This document shows, one piece after another, positions 1 through 7,580 of a DNA stretch of 64,000 nucleotides. The stretch is from CAXRBC01 sp041158045 (GTDB lineage: Bacteria; Actinomycetota; Acidimicrobiia; Acidimicrobiales; Ilumatobacteraceae), in assembly GCA_041158045.1 (NCBI GenBank), contig JBEBCD010000023.1, positions 50,634 through 114,633 of the forward strand, given 5' to 3'. The position numbers were made by a program, and so were the translations under genes. The notes beneath the pieces were generated by a model that was not told the DNA's origin, did not search any database, and saw only the letters and a program-made list of their open reading frames with translations. Each line of letters begins with the position of its first letter. The stretch's first letter is position 1.

Positions 1-297
1 CGGGAGGGTCTCGCGGTGGCGTCGCGCACGGGCACGCTCCGGGACGCCGACTTCCCGCCCGCGGTCGGTGGCACGCTGCGAGCGAAGACGGGGACGCTCA
101 CGGGCGTCAAGGCCCTGAGCGGCGTCTACCCGACGGCGGCGGGCGACGACGCGATCTTCTCGCTGCTCCTCAACGGCCAGGGCACATCCACCGTCGGCGT
201 CTACCAGCCCCTGTGGTCGTCCCTCGGGCTCGCCCTCGCGGACGCCGCGCGCGTGCCGTCGGCCGCATCGCTCGCACCCGTCACGCCGGGGGGCTGA
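1..297 (+). CDS. D-alanyl-D-alanine carboxypeptidase/endopeptidase (PBP4 type), C-terminal part
   Basis: Only the last 98 codons are present; the frame is open through the left edge, so the gene is cut by the window. Two short blocks match the end of PBP4/DacB peptidase S13 proteins: a SRTGTL segment and, about 20 residues later, RAKTGTLTGV. The second carries the KTG triad that lines the penicillin-binding active site. A strand-rich tail with SLLLNG follows, typical of the domain end. The enzyme would trim D-Ala from peptidoglycan stem peptides outside the membrane. The family is clear; the N-terminus and signal peptide lie outside the window. Confidence 0.75.
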   Translation, partial: REGLAVASRTGTLRDADFPPAVGGTLRAKTGTLTGVKALSGVYPTAAGDDAIFSLLLNGQGTSTVGVYQPLWSSLGLALADAARVPSAASLAPVTPGG

Positions 298-301
298 GCG
301 G

Positions 302-949
302 GTGCGGCACCTCGCGATGTTCCCGCTGTCGACGGTCGTGATGCCCGGCGTCATGGCGCCGCTGCACGTCTTCGAGGAGCGCTACCGCGCGATGGTCCGT
401 GACTGCCTCACGATGGACGAGCCCGCATTCGGCATCGTGCTCATCCGGCGCGGACCCGAGGTCGGCGGCGGGGACGTGCGCTGCGACGTCGGCACCGAGG
501 TCCGCATGCTGAAGACGCTGCGACTCGAGGACGGTCGCTACGCGCTCGTCGTGGGCGGCGCCTCGCGGATACGCGTGGTGCAGTGGCTGCCCGACGACCC
601 CTACCCCCAGGCGCTCGTCGACGACTGGGCCGACGACGACGCCGACGCGCCCGACGTCGCGACGCGGTTGCCCGCCGCGTACGACGAGGTGCGCCGCTGC
701 CTCGCGCTCGCCACGGAGCTCGGGGACCGCGTGCCGCGCCTCGACACCGAGATCGTCGCCGACGGTCCGCTGGCGACGCACCAGCTCGCCGCGCTCGCGC
801 CCCTCGAGGACCACGACCATCAGCGGTTGCTCGAGTCGAGCGGTGCGCGCGCGCGGCTGGACCTGCTGGGGGAGCTCGTCGCGGGGAGACGCCAGTCGTA
901 CCTCGCGCGGCTCCGCGCCGCGGGCGACGCCGATAGAACGGAGGGGTGA
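302..949 (+). CDS. LON peptidase substrate-binding domain protein
   Basis: This 215-residue protein matches the stand-alone LON N-terminal (LON_SB) domain. The opening MFPLSTVVMPG and the LHVFEERYRAM block are the family hallmark, followed by a strand-rich part (FGIVLIRRG) and a helical second half. There is no AAA or protease domain, so it is not Lon itself; stand-alone members are usually of unknown function. The GTG start lies four bases after the preceding stop and behind a G-rich stretch that can act as a ribosome binding site. The stop overlaps the next gene's start, suggesting a translational unit with the two small membrane proteins and trmI. Confidence 0.8.
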   Translation: MRHLAMFPLSTVVMPGVMAPLHVFEERYRAMVRDCLTMDEPAFGIVLIRRGPEVGGGDVRCDVGTEVRMLKTLRLEDGRYALVVGGASRIRVVQWLPDDPYPQALVDDWADDDADAPDVATRLPAAYDEVRRCLALATELGDRVPRLDTEIVADGPLATHQLAALAPLEDHDHQRLLESSGARARLDLLGELVAGRRQSYLARLRAAGDADRTEG

Positions 950-1263
950 CCGCGCACGACGACGCCCGCGACACGCCGCTCGCCGAGCTGCCGCGCCTCG
1001 TCGCGCGCTACGCGCGCCAGGAGGCGGTCGAGCCGATCCGTGGCGCGGGTCGCTGGCTCGCGTGGGGCGTCGTCGGCTCGTTCGCGTTGTCGGTCGGCCT
1101 CACCCTCGCGGTGCTCGGCGTGCTGCGCCTCGCGCAGACGGTGCCGGCGCTGGGCGGCCGCTGGTCGTGGGTGCCCCACCTCGTGGCAGCCCTCGCGGCG
1201 ATCGTCGGCGTCAGCGCCGCGGTGTCGCGGATCCGGGTCGGCTCGCTGCGACGCGAGGCGTGA
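946..1263 (+). CDS. Small two-helix membrane protein (holin-superfamily-like)
   Basis: A 105-residue protein with a charged N-terminus of about 35 residues, one hydrophobic helix (roughly residues 40-63), a short loop and a second helix (roughly 72-92), ending in a basic tail. This layout resembles the small actinobacterial proteins sometimes filed under holin superfamily III, but no phage genes are nearby and a lytic role is not suggested. The GTG start overlaps the upstream TGA (GTGA) and is preceded by GGAGGG and a TAGAAC that could be a weak -10 box. The function is unknown. Confidence 0.65.
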   Translation: MTAHDDARDTPLAELPRLVARYARQEAVEPIRGAGRWLAWGVVGSFALSVGLTLAVLGVLRLAQTVPALGGRWSWVPHLVAALAAIVGVSAAVSRIRVGSLRREA

Positions 1264-1463
1264 GCGTGCGCGAGCGCGAGGTGCGCCGCGACGACGTCGA
1301 GGCGGGGATCCTGCGGCTGCAGCACGCGCTCGCCGACGTCGCGGAGCGCAAGGGGGCGGCGCGCTGGGGCGCGGCCGCGGCGCTCGTCGCGGTGCTGCTG
1401 GGCGGCACGTGGCTGGCGGGGCGCGCCCACGGGCGCAAGGCCCGCGGCGGTCGACGCCGGTGA
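1260..1463 (+). CDS. Small single-pass membrane protein
   Basis: Sixty-seven residues: an acidic/basic amphipathic N-terminal half (about residues 1-38), then one hydrophobic segment (AAAALVAVLLGGTW, about 41-58) and an Arg/Lys/Gly-rich C-terminus. The start chosen is the GTG that overlaps the TGA of the upstream membrane protein; its own TGA overlaps the GTG of trmI. Two consecutive GTGA junctions make co-translation very likely. The pair of tiny membrane proteins may form one complex, but this is inference. No family was recognised. Confidence 0.6.
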   Translation: MSVREREVRRDDVEAGILRLQHALADVAERKGAARWGAAAALVAVLLGGTWLAGRAHGRKARGGRRR

Positions 1464-2308
1464 GCGCGCGCCGCGCGTTCGCGGCCGGCGACACCGTGAT
1501 GCTGATCGACGGACGCGATCGGCGGTACCTCGTCACCCTCGCCGAGGACGGGGAGTTCCACAGTCACCGGGGCGTGCTCCCGCACGCCTCGATCATCGGT
1601 GCGCCCGAGGGGGCGCGCCTCGCCTCGTCGCTCGGCACGCGCTACGTCGCGGTGCGCCCGAGCCTCGAGGACGTCGTGCTGCACATGCCGCGCGGCGCGC
1701 AGGTGATCTACCCGAAGGACCTCGGCGCCATGACGATGCTCGCCGACGTCGCGCCCGGCCAGCGCGTGATGGAGACCGGCGTCGGCTCGGGCGCCCTGTC
1801 GATCGCCCTGCTGCGACTCGGTGCCGACGTCACGGGCATCGAGCTGCGCGAGGACTTCGCGGCGCGCGCGACGGCCAACGTGCGCGCCCACGCGGGCGGC
1901 GACCTCGCCGCGCGGTGGCGCGTGCGCCTCGGCGACGCCTACGAGCCGATCGACGTCCCCGCCGAGGGTCCCTGGGATCGCGTGCTCCTCGACATCCCCG
2001 AGCCGTGGCGCGTGAGCGTCCAGGTGCCGCGAATCCTCCGCGCGGGCGGCACGATGGTGGCCTACACCCCGAGCATCGTGCAGGCGATGCAGGTGCGCGA
2101 GACGATGGGCCGCGGCTGGGTCGACGTGCGGACCCTCGAGGTGCTGCACCGCACCTGGCACGTGGAGGGCAAGGCCGTGCGCCCCGACCACCGCATGGTC
2201 GCCCACACGGCGTTCCTCACCGCGGGGCGGTGGATCGGCCTAGGGCTCGATGAAGATGCACTCCCCGGGGCACTCCTCGGCGGACTCGACGACCGCATCG
2301 AGGAGTGA
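1460..2308 (+). CDS. trmI: tRNA (adenine-58-N1)-methyltransferase
   Basis: A 282-residue class I SAM-dependent methyltransferase of the TrmI family, which makes m1A58 in the T-loop of tRNA. An N-terminal beta domain (about residues 1-70) is followed by the conserved IYPKD at 83-87. The SAM-binding motif I is ETGVGSGAL near 105-113, the acidic strand end is GIELRE near 125-130, and the catalytic-region motif is LLDIPEPW at 175-182. The start is a GTG overlapping the previous TGA. The last 23 codons and stop overlap the 3' end of the antisense ferredoxin gene. Mycobacteria also keep trmI next to the proteasome locus. Confidence 0.9.
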   Translation: MSARRAFAAGDTVMLIDGRDRRYLVTLAEDGEFHSHRGVLPHASIIGAPEGARLASSLGTRYVAVRPSLEDVVLHMPRGAQVIYPKDLGAMTMLADVAPGQRVMETGVGSGALSIALLRLGADVTGIELREDFAARATANVRAHAGGDLAARWRVRLGDAYEPIDVPAEGPWDRVLLDIPEPWRVSVQVPRILRAGGTMVAYTPSIVQAMQVRETMGRGWVDVRTLEVLHRTWHVEGKAVRPDHRMVAHTAFLTAGRWIGLGLDEDALPGALLGGLDDRIEE

Positions 2309-2485
2309 GTCGGGGAAGTTGGCGACGCCCTCGGCACCCTGGGGATTGCCCTTGGCGGTCGCGAAGACCTTGGAGCCCTCCTTCACGTAGGCGAGACCGT
2401 CGTCGAGCAGCGTGAACACGTCGGGCGCGATCTCCTCGCAGAGCCCGTCCCCGGTGCAGAGGTCCTGATCGATCCAGACCTTCAT
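2240..2485 (-). CDS. [3Fe-4S] ferredoxin
   Basis: An 81-residue ferredoxin with a single cluster: the N-terminal CTGDGLC motif places G where a fourth cysteine would sit, and the C-terminal CPGEC supplies the last ligand, the pattern of 3Fe-4S ferredoxins that feed electrons to cytochromes P450 and related oxygenases. The ATG beginning MKVWIDQDLC is chosen over upstream GTG codons because GAAAGGA sits just ahead of it and the family starts here. A TACACT box lies about 30 bases upstream. It is convergent with and overlaps trmI by 69 bases. The redox partner is not in the window. Confidence 0.88.
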   Translation of the reverse strand: MKVWIDQDLCTGDGLCEEIAPDVFTLLDDGLAYVKEGSKVFATAKGNPQGAEGVANFPDSLLDAVVESAEECPGECIFIEP

Positions 2486-2515
2486 GTCGACGTCGTCCTT
2501 TCCGTGAGTGTCCGC

Positions 2516-2521
2516 AGTGTA
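2516..2521 (-). promoter_or_regulatory. Probable -10 element of the ferredoxin gene
   Basis: Read on the minus strand this is TACACT, 30 bases before the ferredoxin ATG, leaving a short leader that carries GAAAGGA as a ribosome binding site. Unlike most promoters here it is not leaderless. No convincing -35 was seen. Confidence 0.5.
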
Positions 2522-2559
2522 CACACGCTCGGCGCGGGGCCCGCGGACCGAGCCCGCGA

Positions 2560-2565
2560 TACGGT
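2560..2565 (+). promoter_or_regulatory. Probable -10 element driving the mpa transcript
   Basis: TACGGT lies seven bases ahead of a GTG at 2573, the spacing seen for leaderless starts elsewhere in the window. The mpa ATG is 39 bases downstream of the box, so the first codon at the RNA end would be that of a short upstream ORF, not mpa. Confidence 0.5.
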
Positions 2566-2572
2566 GACCCCC

Positions 2573-2608
2573 GTGGGTCGCACGCACGACGGGACGGGCG
2601 CACGATGA
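2573..2608 (+). CDS. Putative leaderless 11-codon upstream ORF coupled to mpa
   Basis: A GTG positioned seven bases after TACGGT opens an 11-codon frame (VGRTHDGTGAR) whose TGA overlaps the ATG of mpa as ATGA. The mpa ATG has only a weak G-rich sequence in front of it, so ribosomes arriving from this leader ORF may be how mpa is translated. The peptide has no recognised family. The spacing and overlap are seen directly; expression and regulation are inference. Confidence 0.4.
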   Translation: MGRTHDGTGAR

Positions 2609-4266
2609 CACGAGACGCGGGCGAGGCGTCGGGCGACCGCACGCGCGCCCTCGAGGAGAAGCTCCTCGAGACCAAGGGCCAACTCGCGCAGGCCGTGGCG
2701 CAGAACGAGAAGCTGTCCTACACGCTCCGCGAGGCGCGCGACCACATCGCCTCGCTGCGCGAGGAGGTCGACAAGCTCACGCAGCCGCCCGCCAGCTACG
2801 GCGTCGTCGTGGGCAAGAACGACGACGGCACCGTCGACGTGCTCGCCAACGGCCGCAAGTTGCGGGTCAACCTGCACCCGGGCATCGATGCCGACCGTCT
2901 CGCGCGAGGCGCGGAGGTGGTGCTCAACGAGAGCCTCAACGTGGTGAAGTCGCGCGACGCCGAGACCACGGGGGAGATCGTGCACCTCAAGGAGATCCTC
3001 GAGGACGGCGTGCGCGCCATCGTCACCTGCCGCGGTGACGAGGAGCGCGTCTGCGAGCTCGCCGACGCGCTGCGGGGCACGCACCTGCGCACCGGCGACC
3101 TCCTCCGGCTCGACGCGCGCGCCAACCTGCTGCTCGAGCGCCTCGAGCAGCCCGAGGTGGAGCACCTGCTGCTCGAGGAGGTGCCCGACGTGTCGTACGC
3201 GGACATCGGCGGGCTGGACCTCCAGATCGAGCAGATCGCCGACGCGGTGGAGCTGCCGTTCCTGCACGCGGACCTGTTCGCCGAGCACCGCCTGCCGGCC
3301 CCCAAGGGGATCCTGCTCTACGGTCCGCCCGGCTGCGGCAAGACGCTCATCGCCAAGGCGGTCGCCAACAGCCTCGCCCACAAGGTCGCGGCCGCCAACG
3401 GCGGCGACAAGGCGCGCAGCTACTTCATCAACATCAAGGGCCCCGAGCTGCTCAACAAGTACGTGGGCGAGACCGAGCGGCAGATCCGGCTCGTCTTCCA
3501 GCGGGCGCGGGAGAAGAGCGAGGAGGGCTGGCCGGTCATCGTCTTCTTCGACGAGATGGACTCCATGTTCCGCACTCGCGGCACGGGCATCTCCTCGGAC
3601 ATGGAGAGCACGATCGTGCCCCAGCTGCTCGCCGAGATCGACGGTGTCGAGGGCCTGCGCAACGTGATCGTCATCGGCGCGACCAACCGCGAGGACCTCA
3701 TCGACCCCGCGATCCTGCGCCCCGGTCGTCTCGACGTGAAGATCCGCATCGAGCGCCCCGACGCGGAGGCGGCCCGCCAGGTGTTCGCCCGGTACCTCAC
3801 GCGCGAGGTGCCGATCGCCGCGAGCGAGCTCGCCGCCGACGGCGGGGACGCCGACCGGGCGCTCTCGCGCATGATCGACGGCACGGTGGAGGCGATGTAC
3901 CGGGAGGACGATGCGACGCGCTTCCTCGAGGTGACGTACCAGAACGGCGACCGGGACGTCCTCTACTTCAAGGACTTCGCGTCGGGCGCCATGATCGAGA
4001 ACGTGGTGCGCCGTGCCAAGAAGCTCGCGATCAAGCGGCTCATCGCCGGGGGCGAGCGCGGCGTGCGACTCGACGACCTCGTCGACTCGATCGCCCAGGA
4101 GTTCAAGGAACACGAGGACCTGCCCAACACCACCAACCCCGACGACTGGGCCAAGGTCTCGGGCCGCAAGGGCGAACGCATCGTGTTCATCCGCACGCTC
4201 GTCGGCGATTCCGGCCAGCGCGGCGGGCGCGCGATCGAGCGCACGGCGACCGGCCAGTACCTCTAG
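2605..4266 (+). CDS. mpa: Proteasome-associated AAA+ ATPase Mpa/ARC
   Basis: A 553-residue ring ATPase that recognises pupylated proteins, unfolds them and feeds them to the 20S proteasome. An N-terminal coiled coil (about residues 14-60) captures Pup, followed by tandem OB folds (about 62-190) and the AAA domain: Walker A GPPGCGKT at 240-247, Walker B VFFDEMDS around 313-320, and the GATNRED and RPGRLD sensor and arginine-finger blocks. The C-terminus ends in GQYL, the penultimate-tyrosine tail that docks into proteasome alpha-ring pockets. The ATG overlaps the stop of the short leader ORF. The gene leads the Pup-proteasome locus. Confidence 0.96.
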   Translation: MTRDAGEASGDRTRALEEKLLETKGQLAQAVAQNEKLSYTLREARDHIASLREEVDKLTQPPASYGVVVGKNDDGTVDVLANGRKLRVNLHPGIDADRLARGAEVVLNESLNVVKSRDAETTGEIVHLKEILEDGVRAIVTCRGDEERVCELADALRGTHLRTGDLLRLDARANLLLERLEQPEVEHLLLEEVPDVSYADIGGLDLQIEQIADAVELPFLHADLFAEHRLPAPKGILLYGPPGCGKTLIAKAVANSLAHKVAAANGGDKARSYFINIKGPELLNKYVGETERQIRLVFQRAREKSEEGWPVIVFFDEMDSMFRTRGTGISSDMESTIVPQLLAEIDGVEGLRNVIVIGATNREDLIDPAILRPGRLDVKIRIERPDAEAARQVFARYLTREVPIAASELAADGGDADRALSRMIDGTVEAMYREDDATRFLEVTYQNGDRDVLYFKDFASGAMIENVVRRAKKLAIKRLIAGGERGVRLDDLVDSIAQEFKEHEDLPNTTNPDDWAKVSGRKGERIVFIRTLVGDSGQRGGRAIERTATGQYL

Positions 4267-4274
4267 GTCGCGCC

Positions 4275-5804
4275 GTGGCGATCCCCAAGGTCGTCGGCAT
4301 CGAGACCGAGTACGGCGTCATCGCGCGGGGCATCGACCTCAACCCGGTGACGGCATCGTCCGTCCTCATCAACGCGTACGCGGGCCGTCTCGACGGGAGG
4401 ATCGGCTGGGACTTCGAGGACGAGCGTCCGGGGGCCGACGCCCGCGGCTTCGCCCTCGACGACGCGATGGCACCCGAGGTCGAGACGCACCTCGTCAACA
4501 CGGTGCTGCGCAACGGCGCGCGCTACTACGTCGACCACGCCCACCCCGAATACTCCTCGCCCGAGTGCCGCACCATCCGCGAGGCCGTGGTGCACGACCG
4601 GGCGGGGGAGGAGATCCTGCGCGCCAGCATGGCGGCGGCACGGGCCGCGCTCCCCGACGGCGCCGAGATCGTCGTCTACAAGAACAACTCGGACGGCAAG
4701 GGCAACAGCTACGGGTGCCACGAGAACTACCTGCTCGCCCGCGAGCTGCCGTTCGGCACCCTCGCCGCCCAGGTCACGCCCCACCTGGTGACGCGCCAGG
4801 TCTTCTGCGGCGCGGGCAAGGTCGGCCGGGAGTCGTCCGACGAGGCGGGCGAGGACCCGGCCGGGCGCGGGACCTACCAGATCTCGCAGCGCGCCGACTT
4901 CTTCGAGGAGGAGATCGGCCTCGAGACGACGCTCAAGCGGCCGATCGTCAACACGCGCGACGAGCCGCACGCCGACCCGTCGCGCTACCGCCGGCTCCAC
5001 GTGATCGTCGGCGACGCCAACATGAGCGAGGTCGCGACGTACCTCAAGCTCGGCACCACGGCACTCGTGCTCGCGATGATCGAGGACGGCGACTATCCGG
5101 CGGACCTCGTGCTCGCGCACCCCGTATCGGCGATCCGCGTCGTGAGCCAGGACCCGTCGCTCCGCGCCGGCGTGCTGCTCTCCGACGGTCGCACCATCGG
5201 CGCGCTCGGCGTCCAGCGCCGGCTCTGGGAGGCCGCGCGCCTGCACGTGGCACGGCGCGGCCACGCCGCCCTCGGCGAGTCCGATACGACGGAGACGCTC
5301 GAGCGCTGGGGCGCGGTGCTCGACGGTCTCGAGTCCGACCCCGAGCGCGTGGCCCACGCCGTCGACTGGGTCGCCAAGCGCCGCATCATCGAGGGCTACG
5401 CCGAGCGACACGGGCTCGGGCCGCGCGATGCACGACGGCGCGCCATCGACCTCCAGTACCACGACCTGCGCCCGGCGACGTCGCTCGCGGCGAGGGCGGG
5501 ACTCGAGCCGATCGCCAAGCCGGCCGACGTCGAGGCGGCGATCACCGAGCCACCGTCCACCACCCGCGCGTACTTCCGCGGGAGGTGCCTCGCCAAGTGG
5601 CCGCGCGACGTGGTGGCCGCCAACTGGGACTCGATCGTCTTCGACGTCGGCACCGAGCCGCTGCGCCGCGTGCCGATGATGGAGCCCCTCAAGGGCACCG
5701 CGGCCGACGTCGCCGCGCTCCTCGACGAGGCGCGGACTCCGATGGACCTCGTGACGGCCCTCGGCTCCCAGGTCCGGACCTCGTCCTTCCGCCCCACCAA
5801 CTGA
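4275..5804 (+). CDS. dop: Depupylase/Pup deamidase Dop
   Basis: A 509-residue carboxylate-amine-ligase-fold enzyme. The N-terminus KVVGIETEYGV carries the metal/ATP glutamates, and YYVDHAHPEYSSPEC around 84-98 contains the catalytic aspartate (D87). The segment between about residues 35 and 75 is the long insert that separates Dop from the shorter PafA ligase at this locus. Dop removes Pup from substrates and, where Pup ends in Gln, deamidates it; the Pup encoded next already ends in Glu, so depupylation is the likely main job. The GTG start lies eight bases after the mpa stop. Confidence 0.94.
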   Translation: MAIPKVVGIETEYGVIARGIDLNPVTASSVLINAYAGRLDGRIGWDFEDERPGADARGFALDDAMAPEVETHLVNTVLRNGARYYVDHAHPEYSSPECRTIREAVVHDRAGEEILRASMAAARAALPDGAEIVVYKNNSDGKGNSYGCHENYLLARELPFGTLAAQVTPHLVTRQVFCGAGKVGRESSDEAGEDPAGRGTYQISQRADFFEEEIGLETTLKRPIVNTRDEPHADPSRYRRLHVIVGDANMSEVATYLKLGTTALVLAMIEDGDYPADLVLAHPVSAIRVVSQDPSLRAGVLLSDGRTIGALGVQRRLWEAARLHVARRGHAALGESDTTETLERWGAVLDGLESDPERVAHAVDWVAKRRIIEGYAERHGLGPRDARRRAIDLQYHDLRPATSLAARAGLEPIAKPADVEAAITEPPSTTRAYFRGRCLAKWPRDVVAANWDSIVFDVGTEPLRRVPMMEPLKGTAADVAALLDEARTPMDLVTALGSQVRTSSFRPTN

Positions 5805-5855
5805 GCGGTGCGCGCGGCGCGTCGCCGCGCCCGCGCGGCGGCGGGCCGCCCTTGC

Positions 5856-5861
5856 TATGGT
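5856..5861 (+). promoter_or_regulatory. -10 element of pup (leaderless)
   Basis: TATGGT, seven bases before the GTG used as the pup start. The ATG inside the box (5857) is in frame with pup but cannot be the start if transcription begins near the GTG. The 52-base dop-pup gap therefore holds a promoter internal to the locus. Confidence 0.6.
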
Positions 5862-5868
5862 GCGACGC

Positions 5869-6081
5869 GTGAGCGAGCGGGCACGGGTGACGCGCACCAA
5901 GCGCGGGCGCGAGGAGCGTGCGGACGACCTCGACGCCGGCCGCACGGAGGAGGTCGAGGGCGGCGAGCAGGGCGAGCGTCTCAAGGCCGAGCTCGACGAC
6001 CTGCTCGACGAGATCGACGACGTGCTGGAGACCAACGCCGAGGACTTCGTGAAGAGCTACGTGCAGAAGGGCGGCGAGTAG
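5869..6081 (+). CDS. pup: Prokaryotic ubiquitin-like protein Pup
   Basis: With the GTG start the product is 70 residues, close to the usual 60-70. It is highly charged and intrinsically disordered in type, with a Mpa-binding helix region (LKAELDDLLDEIDDVLE) in the second half and the conserved C-terminal block NAEDFVKSYVQKGGE. The last residue is glutamate, so it can be ligated to lysines by PafA without prior deamidation. The GTG is preferred over an in-frame ATG 12 bases upstream because that ATG lies inside the TATGGT promoter box. It sits between dop and prcB as in other actinobacteria. Confidence 0.96.
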   Translation: MSERARVTRTKRGREERADDLDAGRTEEVEGGEQGERLKAELDDLLDEIDDVLETNAEDFVKSYVQKGGE

Positions 6082-6084
6082 CCG

Positions 6085-6090
6085 TAGCCT
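6085..6090 (+). promoter_or_regulatory. Possible -10 element ahead of prcB
   Basis: TAGCCT lies four bases after the pup stop and nine bases before the prcB ATG, consistent with a leaderless or near-leaderless transcript starting at prcB. No Shine-Dalgarno sequence is visible in the 18-base gap. Confidence 0.45.
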
Positions 6091-6099
6091 GAGCGGGCG

Positions 6100-6885
6100 A
6101 TGGCGATGCCCGTCTTCGGCCCCGGCGAGGACCCGGGCGCCAACTTCAGCGAGCTGCTCCGCAAGGTCGGCCTGTCGCCGTTCGACGGAGTGAGCCCGGA
6201 CGCGGACCTCGTCATCCCGCACGCGACGACCTGCGTCGCACTGCGCTGCAGGGGCGGCGTGGTGATGGCGGGCGACCGGCGCGCCACCTCGGGCAATCTC
6301 ATCAGCCACCGGAGCATGGAGAAGGTGGTGCAGGCCGACGACTTCAGCGGCGTGGCGATCGCCGGCGCGGCGGGCCCCGCCATGGAGATGATCAAGCTCT
6401 TCCAACTGCAGGTCGAGCACTACGAGAAGGTCGAGGGTCAGGTGCTCTCGCTCGAGGGCAAGGCCAACCAGCTCTCGATGTTCGTGCGCAGCAACCTGCC
6501 GGCCGCGATGCAGGGCCTCGTCGTCGTGCCGATCTTCGGCGGCTACGACCTCGCCGAGCGCGACGGTCGCCTGTGGGACTACGACGTGACGGGCGGGCGC
6601 TACGAGGAGCGCGACTTCGTCGCGACGGGCTCGGGCTCGCTCCACGCGGGCACCGTGATGCGCGTCGGCTGGCGCCGCGACATGACGCCCGACGACGCGG
6701 TGCGCCTCGCTGCGCGCGCCCTGTGGGAGGCGTCCGACGCCGACTCGGCGACCGGCGGCCCCGACGCGCTGCGCGGCATCTATCCCGTGGTGGCGACGAT
6801 CACCGCCGCGGGCTGGGAGCGGATCGGGGACCCGGTGCTCGCGAGCCTGTACCAGCAGATCGCGGGGGAGGTGGGCGCGCGATGA
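6100..6885 (+). CDS. prcB: 20S proteasome beta subunit
   Basis: A 261-residue N-terminal-nucleophile hydrolase. A propeptide of about 42 residues precedes the autoprocessing site, and the mature protein would start with Thr43 in HATTCVAL, the nucleophile of the proteasome beta ring. Downstream GVVMAGDRRATSG holds the conserved Asp and Arg, and GSGS (about 180-183) is the loop that completes the active site. Its stop overlaps the prcA start (ATGA), ensuring balanced synthesis of alpha and beta rings. It degrades pupylated proteins delivered by Mpa. Confidence 0.96.
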   Translation: MAMPVFGPGEDPGANFSELLRKVGLSPFDGVSPDADLVIPHATTCVALRCRGGVVMAGDRRATSGNLISHRSMEKVVQADDFSGVAIAGAAGPAMEMIKLFQLQVEHYEKVEGQVLSLEGKANQLSMFVRSNLPAAMQGLVVVPIFGGYDLAERDGRLWDYDVTGGRYEERDFVATGSGSLHAGTVMRVGWRRDMTPDDAVRLAARALWEASDADSATGGPDALRGIYPVVATITAAGWERIGDPVLASLYQQIAGEVGAR

Positions 6886-7559
6886 ACATGCCCTTCTACA
6901 TCCCGCCGGAGCAGCTCATGAAGGACCGCGCGGACTTCGCCCGCAAGGGCATCGCGCGCGGGCGCGCGCTCGTCGCGCTGCAGTACGAGTCGGGCCTCGC
7001 GCTCGTGGCGGAGAATCCCTCGACGACGCTCCACAAGACGAGCGAGATCTACGACCGCATCGCGTTCGCCGGTGTCGGCAAGTACAACGAGTTCGACCAG
7101 TTGCGCGTCGCCGGCGTGCGCGCGGCCGATCTCAAGGGCTACCAGTTCTCCCGGCGCGACGTGGACGCGCGCAGCCTGGCCAACCAGTACGCGCAGATCC
7201 TCAGCCACCTGTTCAGCGAATCGGCCAAGCCGCTCGAGGTCGAGATCCTCGTCGCGGAGGTCGGCGCGGGCGGCGAGCACGACCAGCTCTTCCACATCCT
7301 CTACGACGGCACGGTGCTCGACGAGCGCGGGGCCTGCGTGCTCGGCGGCGACGCCGAGGCGGTGCTCGGGCGACTCCGCGAGTCGGGCGCGATCGGTGCG
7401 ACCCTGCCCGCCGCCCTGCGCGGCGCCGTGGCCGCCCTCGCCGGACCGGAGCGCACGATCCCGTCGAGCGACGTCGAGGTATCGGTGCTGGAGCGCAACG
7501 GCCGCCGCCGCTGCTTCCGCCGCCTCGCCGACGCGGAGGTCGCGACGCTGCTCGCGTGA
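6882..7559 (+). CDS. prcA: 20S proteasome alpha subunit
   Basis: A 225-residue proteasome alpha-type protein. It has the N-terminal gate helix region (PPEQLMKDRADFARKGIARG), then the Ntn core with LHKTSEIYDRI and GKYNEFDQLR, but no nucleophilic threonine, as expected for the outer, gating ring to which Mpa docks. The ATG start overlaps the prcB stop. The family is unambiguous, although the C-terminal 40 residues are Arg/Ala-rich and less conserved. Confidence 0.95.
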   Translation: MNMPFYIPPEQLMKDRADFARKGIARGRALVALQYESGLALVAENPSTTLHKTSEIYDRIAFAGVGKYNEFDQLRVAGVRAADLKGYQFSRRDVDARSLANQYAQILSHLFSESAKPLEVEILVAEVGAGGEHDQLFHILYDGTVLDERGACVLGGDAEAVLGRLRESGAIGATLPAALRGAVAALAGPERTIPSSDVEVSVLERNGRRRCFRRLADAEVATLLA

Positions 7560-7567
7560 CGCGCGGC

Positions 7568-7573
7568 TAGGTT
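7568..7573 (+). promoter_or_regulatory. -10 element of pafA (leaderless)
   Basis: TAGGTT, seven bases ahead of the pafA GTG in the 21-base gap after prcA. It gives pafA its own start in addition to read-through. Confidence 0.55.
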
Positions 7574-7580
7574 GCCCCGC

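Noticed and set aside
946..1463. Holin-like proteins as signs of a prophage
   Set aside because: They are coupled by GTGA overlaps to a LON-domain gene and trmI; no integrase, capsid, tail or lysis genes occur nearby.
2482..4113. A 543-codon open frame on the minus strand
   Set aside because: It is the antisense shadow of mpa, which is certain; the product is a Leu/Val/Glu/His-rich sequence with no motif.
5857..5859. ATG as the pup start (74 residues)
   Set aside because: This ATG is part of the TATGGT promoter box; the GTG at 5869 gives the usual Pup length and fits the leaderless spacing found for the other genes.
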